This document shows, one piece after another, positions 1 to 5,125 of a stretch of DNA of 5,125 bases. Where the stretch lies: positions 1 to 5,125 of the forward strand of contig JAJZXT010000062.1 of assembly GCA_021806355.1 (NCBI GenBank), given 5' to 3'. This DNA comes from Thermoplasmata archaeon. GTDB lineage: Archaea > Thermoplasmatota > Thermoplasmata > Thermoplasmatales > Thermoplasmataceae. Below the pieces are notes generated by a model. It had not been told where the DNA came from and did no database searches. It was given only the letters and a program-made list of their open reading frames with translations. The position numbers were made by a program, and so were the translations under genes. The first letter of the stretch is position 1. The number at the start of each line of letters is the position of its first letter.

Positions 1-870
1 ATTAGGCAAAGCGGATTTATTGCAGCATCAGGTGTTGTGGTTAAGGAATGCGCCGGATTATCTACCGCCGCTTTTGTAGAAATTGATACTTTATTAAGAG
101 AGAATGGAGTTCCCGGCATCATGGGTGTTGATACACGTCGGATCGTTGAACTAATAAGAAATAAGGGGGTTATGAGGGGCATCATTTCTAATTCAAGGTA
201 TCCACAGATTGATTTTGGCGTGATGAATACAAGGGAACTTCTGGAAAAGTTTTCCCCGGTTTCTGATTATCATACAAACTCATATGCAGACGAAGAGATT
301 ATTTTTGTTGATATGGGGGCAAAAACATCCCTCTTAAGGGAAGTGGCAAAGATATCTCCTTTACATGTTCTTCCATTTGATTTCGATTTCAGTAAGCTTG
401 AGAATTCATGCAGGGCCATATTTTTATCGAACGGCCCTGGAGACCCTTCAGATGAATCCCTCGAGGGAGTTAGGGATTTTATCAGGTTGAATTATGGAAA
501 AATTCCAATATATGGGGTGTGCCTTGGACATCAGGTTTTAAGTCTTGCCCTTGGCGCCTCAACGTCCAAAATGGCATTCGGGCATCATGGAACGAATCAC
601 TCAATTATTGAGGGTACCAGAACCTTCATAACTTCACATAACCATAATTTTCAGGTATTGGAGGAAAGTCTCTTCGGCACGCCTCTTGAAGTGATTCAGA
701 GGGATGCGAATGATGGCTCTGTTGAAATGGTATCAGACAGGGAGGGTTTAGCAGTTTCTGTCCAGTATCATCCTGAGGGTTCCCCTGGCCCATTTGATCC
801 CTGTAATTTATTCAATCGTTTAAAGAAAGAAATTGGAGGTCTGCATGCCAAAGAAATCAGGAATTTATAG
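1..870 (+). CDS. carA: carbamoyl-phosphate synthase small subunit (glutamine amidotransferase), 5'-truncated by window edge
   Basis: CarA hydrolyses glutamine and passes ammonia to CarB in the cytoplasmic carbamoyl-phosphate synthetase, serving pyrimidine and arginine synthesis. The frame is open from base 1 (IRQSGFIAASGVVVKEC), so the GTG at 37 is an internal valine and the true start lies to the left. By comparison with E. coli CarA (382 residues) roughly 80-95 N-terminal residues are missing; 289 residues are visible. The end of the CarA-specific N-terminal domain is seen in PGIMGVDTRRIVELIRNKG. The class I glutaminase domain follows, with LSNGPGDP, nucleophile Cys174 in GVCLGHQ, FGHHGTNHS, and His257/Glu259 in QYHPEGSPGP (numbers counted from the window edge). 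The triad is therefore intact. Oddity: the usual QNHGF glutamine-pocket motif reads HNHNF (213-217). The 3' end overlaps carB by 26 nt, which implies co-transcription and coupled translation. Confidence 0.97.
   Translation: MRQSGFIAASGVVVKECAGLSTAAFVEIDTLLRENGVPGIMGVDTRRIVELIRNKGVMRGIISNSRYPQIDFGVMNTRELLEKFSPVSDYHTNSYADEEIIFVDMGAKTSLLREVAKISPLHVLPFDFDFSKLENSCRAIFLSNGPGDPSDESLEGVRDFIRLNYGKIPIYGVCLGHQVLSLALGASTSKMAFGHHGTNHSIIEGTRTFITSHNHNFQVLEESLFGTPLEVIQRDANDGSVEMVSDREGLAVSVQYHPEGSPGPFDPCNLFNRLKKEIGGLHAKEIRNL
835..840 (+). promoter_or_regulatory. Shine-Dalgarno site of carB inside carA
   Basis: GGAGGT lies 4 nt before the ATG at 845 and matches the anti-Shine-Dalgarno end of archaeal and bacterial 16S rRNA. 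It decides the start of carB. A TTG at 833 in the same frame would add four residues, but it lies upstream of and against this site, so it would not use it. The site is within the carA coding sequence, so ribosomes finishing carA could reinitiate on carB. Confidence 0.8.
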
Positions 871-3800
871 AGTTCTCATTATCGGATCTGGACCGGTGGT
901 TATAGGACAATCTGCTGAGTTTGATTATGCTGGTTCCCAGGCAGTCCGCTCTCTAAGGGAAGAAGGAATATATACTGTTCTTCTTAACTCAAACCCTGCC
1001 ACTATCCAAACTGACTATGAAATTGCAGACAGTATCTATATTGAACCCATGGAACTTGATGTAATAGTATCCATAATAGAAAAAGAAAATATTGATTCCT
1101 TGCTCTGCACAATGGGAGGACAGACCGCCCTCAACCTTCTTATGGAAATAGAGAAAGCGGGTCTTATTGAAAAATATGGCCTGAATGTTCTGGGAACACA
1201 ACCAGATAACATAAGAAATGCAGAGGACAGAAATGAATTTCACAAGAAGATGATATCCTTGGGAGAAAATATCCCTGACTCTGCAATTATAACTAGCTCC
1301 ACCTGGAAAGATGATGCGGAGCACATCAAATTTTACCCATTTATAGCAAGAACCTCATTCAGCCTCGGTGGGAAGGCGGGAAGAATAGTTGAGAATAAGA
1401 TGAAAGCTGTAGCCTTTTTTAATGAGGTTTTTTCAGATGGTGACATCAGTGAGATTGAGATTGAGGCATCCCTTCTTGGGCTGAAAGAACTTGAATATGA
1501 GATAATCCGGGACAGTTCAGGGAATGCAATCTGCGTGTGTAACATGGAAAATCTTGATCCGATGGGTATTCACACAGGTGAAAGTATTGTTGTTACACCG
1601 TCATTGACCCTGAATGATTTTGAATATTACTCCATGAGAGAACATGCATTGAAAATAGCTGAATCCCTCGATATTATTGGTGCGTGCAATGTTCAATTCG
1701 CACTTGATCAAAAAAAGGGAATGTTCTATGTTGTTGAGGTTAACCCAAGAACCTCCCGATCTTCCGCCCTTGCATCAAAAGCAAGCGGTTATCCGATTGC
1801 CAGGATTGCTACTAAGCTCTGCATAGGCTATCTTCTCAGTGAACTTAAGAACCCCATAACTGGCAGCAGTTCTGCATCGTTTGAACCATCTCTTGATTAT
1901 GTGACAGTCAAAATTCCAAAGTGGCCATTTGAAAAATTCCGCAGTGATATCTCATTAGGAGTATCGATGAAATCTACAGGAGAGGTAATGGGAATAGGAA
2001 GAACGTTTGAAGAGGCAATGTTCAAAGCCATTGCCTCCCTTGAGGATGAACAGTTTGGCTTTGATCTGGATATCTCCTTGGACAAGCTGGAAGAATATCT
2101 GAAGAACCCAACGCATTTAAGATTAAGGGCAATCATACAGGCCCTGAATGCCGGGATAAGCGTGGATAAAATCTCTGAATACAGCGGCTGGGATATAGAA
2201 ATACTTAACCGGCTCAATTCGGCCATTTCGATGATGAAAGAATCCAGGGTGAATATTGAAAAACTAGAGCATATGAAGCACCTGGGCATCCCCGATTTTA
2301 TAATTGCTAAATATTTCAAAATGAGTGAACGGGAAATCTCAGCCATCAGGATTGAGAAAGGGATAAATTCTAGCATGAGGATGATAGATACCTCTTCTAA
2401 CGAATTCAATTCTAGATCAGGTTACTTCTATTCAACTTACTTTGAAAAAAACGATGCTCCACCGCTATCGCCTGGAAATTCCGTAATGATAATAGGATCC
2501 GGCCCAAACAGGATATCCCAGGGACTGGAATATGATTTTGGATCAGTAAAAACATTGCTTCACCTTAAGAGGGCTAATATACCAACGATAATGATCAACT
2601 CTAACCCTGAAACTGTATCCACGGATTATGATGTTTCTGGGAGGCTCTATTTCGAACCTTTGAAACTTGAATATATTGCCAATATTATTGAATACGAAAA
2701 GCCAAGAGGGGTTATAATACAGTTCAGCGGCCAGACCGGTCAAAATATGGCAGGAGATCTTGCCGCCATATTTGGTGAGGAGATAATTCTAGGCACATCC
2801 CCGGAAAATATTGGGAAAATAGAAGACAGGGTGATATTCAGCAATGCCATGAATAAACTGAAGCTCCCCCAGACAGAGTTTCGTGATTGTAATGGCTTGC
2901 ATGAATTATTGAACAAGGTTGAAGAGATCGGATTCCCGGTAATACTGAGAACGAGCTTCATTATAGGTGGGAGTTCAGTAAGGGTTGTTGAAAGTAGAGA
3001 AGAACTAAATAAAGTGGTAAACGAATATGAGAGGTACAATGTTTCTGGAAGAATATTGGCCAATAAATTCTTAGAAAATTATGATGAAATGGATATTGAT
3101 TTCATTTCAAACGGGAAAGAATACAAGATTGCCGGAGTTTCGGTACATGTAGAAGAGGCGGGGATACATTCCGGTGACGCTGTGAGTTTAACGGGACCGA
3201 ATCTGGTTGATGCGAAAACGATGAGTGAAATTGAAAATATTCTTTCAAAGTTAACTGCATTTTATTCTCTCAAGGGGTTCAGCAATCTTCAATTAGCGGT
3301 TAAGGGGGACGATATAAGGATAATAGAGTTGAACGCAAGGCTTAGCAGATCATTTTCATTCATTTGCAAAGCGACCGGTATTGACTGGATCAGGTTTGGG
3401 ATCGATGCCATCCTTTTCGGGAACCTGCCTGAAAAAAGTTGGGAACCTGTTTCATTCTCTGCAAAAATACCCATATTTCCATTTAAAATTTTCCAGAAAG
3501 AAGACATATCCGTTGGGCCGGAAATGAGGTCAACCGGAGAAGTAATGGTTTCTGGATTGACAATGGAAGAATTGTGGTCAAAAATAGGCACTTATTATGG
3601 CATGAGAAAAGGTTCTGATGCTAAAATAGTGGTTTATGCCTGTGAAGATGATGTCCTTTCGCTTGAACACATATTTGCCAAGGACGAGAGAATTAAAATG
3701 TTCAACACGCTGGAATATGAAAAGATGCTGGAATTTGTTGATGACGAAAAGAATATGGTATTTGCGGATCTCTCTGATGTGAATGAGTCAAGAAAAGCCT

Positions 3801-3931
3801 CTCTAAAGAGAACCATGCTCAGAAAAGGGATTCCAATCATATTAAACAAAAGATTGTTTTTAAAATTAATGTACTCGATTCCCAATGGTATTAATGCGAG
3901 AGAATCCAGAAATTATCACAACGGGATTTGA
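845..3931 (+). CDS. carB: carbamoyl-phosphate synthase large subunit
   Basis: CarB makes carbamoyl phosphate from bicarbonate, ammonia delivered by CarA, and two ATP. Length is 1028 residues from the ATG at 845 (E. coli has 1073). The family's duplicated layout is clear. The carboxyphosphate half (about 1-398) has a GSGPVVIGQ start, Arg129, Arg169, Gln284, and Glu298/Asn300 in VEVNPRTSR. A helical oligomerisation segment follows (about 399-543). The carbamoyl-phosphate half begins near 544 with GSGPNRISQG and has Arg702, HSGDA, Gln816 and Glu828/Asn830 in IELNARLSR. The C-terminal MGS-like allosteric region (about 920-1028) is some 30 residues shorter than in E. coli and poorly conserved. In both ATP-grasp halves the usual RPS motif reads RTS. 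The reading frame is continuous, with no frameshift. It is translationally coupled to carA. The stop TGA is followed by a 175-nt spacer and then a transposon gene. Confidence 0.98.
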   Translation: MPKKSGIYRVLIIGSGPVVIGQSAEFDYAGSQAVRSLREEGIYTVLLNSNPATIQTDYEIADSIYIEPMELDVIVSIIEKENIDSLLCTMGGQTALNLLMEIEKAGLIEKYGLNVLGTQPDNIRNAEDRNEFHKKMISLGENIPDSAIITSSTWKDDAEHIKFYPFIARTSFSLGGKAGRIVENKMKAVAFFNEVFSDGDISEIEIEASLLGLKELEYEIIRDSSGNAICVCNMENLDPMGIHTGESIVVTPSLTLNDFEYYSMREHALKIAESLDIIGACNVQFALDQKKGMFYVVEVNPRTSRSSALASKASGYPIARIATKLCIGYLLSELKNPITGSSSASFEPSLDYVTVKIPKWPFEKFRSDISLGVSMKSTGEVMGIGRTFEEAMFKAIASLEDEQFGFDLDISLDKLEEYLKNPTHLRLRAIIQALNAGISVDKISEYSGWDIEILNRLNSAISMMKESRVNIEKLEHMKHLGIPDFIIAKYFKMSEREISAIRIEKGINSSMRMIDTSSNEFNSRSGYFYSTYFEKNDAPPLSPGNSVMIIGSGPNRISQGLEYDFGSVKTLLHLKRANIPTIMINSNPETVSTDYDVSGRLYFEPLKLEYIANIIEYEKPRGVIIQFSGQTGQNMAGDLAAIFGEEIILGTSPENIGKIEDRVIFSNAMNKLKLPQTEFRDCNGLHELLNKVEEIGFPVILRTSFIIGGSSVRVVESREELNKVVNEYERYNVSGRILANKFLENYDEMDIDFISNGKEYKIAGVSVHVEEAGIHSGDAVSLTGPNLVDAKTMSEIENILSKLTAFYSLKGFSNLQLAVKGDDIRIIELNARLSRSFSFICKATGIDWIRFGIDAILFGNLPEKSWEPVSFSAKIPIFPFKIFQKEDISVGPEMRSTGEVMVSGLTMEELWSKIGTYYGMRKGSDAKIVVYACEDDVLSLEHIFAKDERIKMFNTLEYEKMLEFVDDEKNMVFADLSDVNESRKASLKRTMLRKGIPIILNKRLFLKLMYSIPNGINARESRNYHNGI

Positions 3932-3971
3932 AGCTATGATTGTTTGAGACATGATTCCTGAGGAGATGTTT

Positions 3972-4028
3972 ATGGAAAAATTCCGCGAAAGAAACAAATG
4001 CAATAATCCATGGAAATCTTACAACTAA
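3972..4028 (+). CDS. possible 18-codon micro-ORF, function unknown
   Basis: The peptide MEKFRERNKCNNPWKSYN is opened by ATG at 3972, with a GAGGAG ribosome-binding-like sequence at 3960-3965 placed 6 nt upstream. Its TAA is followed directly by the ATG of the next small ORF (TAAATG at 4026-4031), an arrangement that would allow reinitiation. I recognise no family. The only support is the well-placed ribosome-binding site, and an ORF this short arises easily by chance. It could equally be the broken start of a gene that once followed carB. Very uncertain. Confidence 0.2.
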   Translation: MEKFRERNKCNNPWKSYN

Positions 4029-4032
4029 ATGA

Positions 4033-4054
4033 GCAAGAAAGCCACTGAGCTTGC
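4033..4054. repeat. weak inverted repeat, candidate subterminal hairpin of the insertion element
   Basis: GCAAG at 4033-4037 pairs with CTTGC at 4050-4054 around a 12-nt loop. IS200/IS605-type elements carry imperfect subterminal hairpins near their ends that the Y1 transposase TnpA recognises, and this lies about 50-75 nt before tnpB, a plausible place. A five-base stem is weak and a second small pairing (CCAC/GTGG, 4042-4061) competes with it, so this is only a candidate. Confidence 0.2.
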
Positions 4055-4078
4055 GATGTGGATGAATTGTGATAGGTT

Positions 4079-4090
4079 TTTTAATTATAA
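4079..4090 (+). promoter_or_regulatory. candidate archaeal TATA box for tnpB
   Basis: TTTTAATTATAA is the most AT-rich, TATA-like stretch in the spacer. Its centre is about 22-23 nt before the GTG at 4107. Archaeal TATA boxes usually sit about 25 nt before the transcription start, so the transcript would begin at or almost at the start codon. That would make it leaderless, in keeping with the lack of any Shine-Dalgarno sequence before tnpB. The adjoining T-run (4077-4082) could alternatively, or also, end carAB transcripts. Confidence 0.35.
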
Positions 4091-4106
4091 TGTGTTTGTG
4101 TAAATA

Positions 4107-5125
4107 GTGATTAAGGCTCTAAAAGTGCGATTATACCCGAATGAAGCACAATCCTTGCTTCTGGAAAAGCACTTTGGATCCTGCCGTTTTGTCTGGAACT
4201 ATTTTCTTGAGATCAGGAACAGGTACCATGCAGATCACAGGAATGAAGAGAAGAAGGGTCTAACTGCTTTCGATACCATGAAAATGCTCACCGAACTCAA
4301 GAAAGAAAAGGACTGGCTGTATGAGATCAATGCACAAAGTCTCCAGCACTCTCTTGTAAAACTGGACATGGCATTCAAGTCATTCTTCAGGTATAACACA
4401 GATTATCCCAATCTCCGTTCAAAGAAGGATAACCAGTATTTCATCGTGCCATCCGGTTTCAAGGCAGTTGAAAACAGGATGATCATTCCAAAATTCATGG
4501 AAGGCATTGAATACAGGGACAAGACCGCAATCCCAGTTGAGATAAAGCAAGTGGTCATAACAAAGGATGTTAATCGTTATTATGCATCTATACAGTACGA
4601 ATTCGATGAAACGCCGGAGAAAGGAAGCGGTACAGCAGGCATAGACATGGGCATAAAGTCGTTTGCAACCCTGTCGGATGGATTGCAGGTAGAACCGTTG
4701 AACTCATACCGCAACATGGAGAAGAAGCTGAAGAGGCAGCAGAAGAAGTTATCGAGAAAGAAGAAAGGATCAATGAACAGAAGAAAACAGATCGTGAGAG
4801 TGCAGAAGATACACCAGCAGATAAGGGATACAAGAACGGACTTCAACCACAAGGTATCAACGGCGATAGTCAAGCACTATGGTACCGTTGTGGTTGAGAA
4901 CCTGAACACATCGGGCATGATAAGGAATCACCATCTTTCAAAGAGCATAACAGATCAGGGATGGTCACAGTTCAAGGGAATGCTTGAATATAAAATGGAA
5001 TGGAGAAATGCCGAACTCATTGAGATCGGCAGATTCGATCCCTCATCGAAACTCTGTTCCCGTTGCGGAAACACAAAGCATGATCTGGAACTCTCAGTTC
5101 GGACATACCACTGTGATGCATGCAA
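4107..5125 (+). CDS. tnpB: TnpB, RuvC-like RNA-guided nuclease of an IS200/IS605-type element, 3' end beyond window
   Basis: The frame is open from GTG 4107 to the right edge (339 codons); TAA at 4101 excludes an earlier usual start, and IKALKVRLYPNEAQ is the typical TnpB N terminus. Family features appear in order. FGSCRFVWNYFL is the N-terminal helical motif. RuvC-I is GIDMGIKSFATLSDG with catalytic Asp180. A lysine/arginine-rich stretch covers about 200-230, RuvC-II is VVVENLNTSGM with Glu264, and the zinc ribbon has Cys317/Cys320 and Cys336/Cys339. The last motif (RuvC-III, DRDLNAA type) would follow off the edge. Studied TnpB proteins cut DNA guided by an omega RNA encoded around the 3' end of the gene and the element's right end, which here lies outside the window. 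No stop or frameshift is seen, so it may be functional. Lysine is mostly AAG (about 27 of 37 by hand count), unlike carB, where AAA prevails. Confidence 0.96.
   Translation, partial: MIKALKVRLYPNEAQSLLLEKHFGSCRFVWNYFLEIRNRYHADHRNEEKKGLTAFDTMKMLTELKKEKDWLYEINAQSLQHSLVKLDMAFKSFFRYNTDYPNLRSKKDNQYFIVPSGFKAVENRMIIPKFMEGIEYRDKTAIPVEIKQVVITKDVNRYYASIQYEFDETPEKGSGTAGIDMGIKSFATLSDGLQVEPLNSYRNMEKKLKRQQKKLSRKKKGSMNRRKQIVRVQKIHQQIRDTRTDFNHKVSTAIVKHYGTVVVENLNTSGMIRNHHLSKSITDQGWSQFKGMLEYKMEWRNAELIEIGRFDPSSKLCSRCGNTKHDLELSVRTYHCDAC
4107..5125 (+). mobile_element. partial stand-alone tnpB element (IS1341-type, IS200/IS605 superfamily)
   Basis: These coordinates are the minimum extent. The left end must lie within 3932-4106 and the right end is beyond the window. 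In IS605-type elements tnpA lies upstream of, or divergent from, tnpB; here intact carB occupies that side only 175 nt away, so there is no tnpA. The element would need a TnpA acting in trans to move. It sits in the same direction as carAB and does not disrupt carB. Confidence 0.75.

Larger units (their letters stand above)
4029..4103 (+). pseudogene. possible 5' remnant of a RecB/Cas4-like PD-(D/E)XK nuclease gene
   Basis: This 24-codon ORF contains TELAMWMNCDRFFNY. The spacing matches the N-terminal motif common in RecB-type and Cas4-type nucleases, roughly S/T-x-L-x(5)-C-P-R-x-F-x-Y, with Asp in place of Pro. It stops at TAA 4101, four bases before the tnpB start and in the same frame as tnpB. 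An attractive reading is that an insertion cut a nuclease gene here and left only its first codons. The weakness is that the motif is short and that part of this stretch should belong to the element's own left end, so chance resemblance is quite possible. Confidence 0.2.
3932..4106. other. spacer between carB and tnpB, likely holding the transposon left end
   Basis: These 175 nt separate the carB stop from the tnpB start. I see no tRNA and no coding region of ordinary size on either strand. The content is one ribosome-binding-site-led micro-ORF (3972-4028), a 24-codon ORF (4029-4103) with a nuclease-like motif, a small hairpin (4033-4054), a six-T run (4077-4082) and a TATA-like box. If tnpB belongs to an IS200/IS605-type element, its left end must lie here, because carB is intact. 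The exact boundary cannot be set from one copy, since these elements lack terminal inverted repeats and do not duplicate their target. Confidence 0.6.

Noticed and set aside
37..39. GTG as the start of carA
   Set aside because: The frame is open to base 1 and the upstream residues (SGFIAASG) match the family's AxGxVV region, so this valine is internal and the gene starts outside the window.
833..835. TTG as the start of carB
   Set aside because: The GGAGGT site at 835-840 would overlap this start and sits correctly for ATG 845; MPKK-type starts are also typical of CarB.
989..3885. Several reverse-strand ORFs of 66-170 codons within carB
   Set aside because: They lie opposite a well-conserved gene, have no recognisable motifs and look like antisense shadows.
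4077..4082. Six-T run as a firm terminator of carAB
   Set aside because: It is 145 nt past the carB stop, has no preceding strong stem and is part of the likely tnpB promoter, so it is not called as a separate feature.
3932..4106. CRISPR repeats or a tRNA in the spacer, in view of the Cas4-like motif
   Set aside because: No repeated units and no cloverleaf-like pairing can be seen in these 175 nt.
4580..4873. Two overlapping reverse-strand ORFs opposite tnpB
   Set aside because: They lie opposite the RuvC-I and lysine-rich parts of tnpB; the serine/phenylalanine/cysteine-rich translations are what antisense of lysine-rich codons gives.

Overview
The window looks like a stretch of an archaeal chromosome with moderate-to-low GC. 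The codon habits point that way: AGA/AGG dominate for arginine and ATA is common for isoleucine. There is a strong GGAGGT ribosome binding site ahead of carB, and an AT-rich TATA-like box sits about one archaeal promoter distance upstream of the last gene. A Thermoplasmatales-type lineage would fit, but this is inference; no 16S or other taxonomic marker is present.

Positions 1-3931 hold the two carbamoyl-phosphate synthetase genes. carA (glutamine amidotransferase subunit) enters from the left edge without its start and ends at 870. carB (large subunit, complete, 1028 residues from the preferred ATG) begins inside the end of carA with a 26-nt overlap. Together they would make carbamoyl phosphate from glutamine, bicarbonate and two ATP, feeding pyrimidine and arginine synthesis. 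The catalytic residues checked are in place in both, while the CarB C-terminal regulatory domain is short and diverged.

Positions 3932-4106 are a 175-nt spacer. It holds no convincing gene, but does contain a ribosome-binding-site-led 18-codon micro-ORF, and after it a 24-codon ORF resembling the N-terminal motif of RecB/Cas4-type nucleases. It also contains a weak hairpin and the probable promoter of the next gene.

Positions 4107-5125 hold a TnpB (RuvC-like, RNA-guided nuclease of IS200/IS605-type elements) that runs off the right edge before its last catalytic motif. No tnpA lies to its left, so it is probably a stand-alone (IS1341-type) element inserted behind carAB. The window is mostly ordinary. 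The most interesting item is the possible gene remnant trapped between carB and the element; I see no clearly undescribed system.
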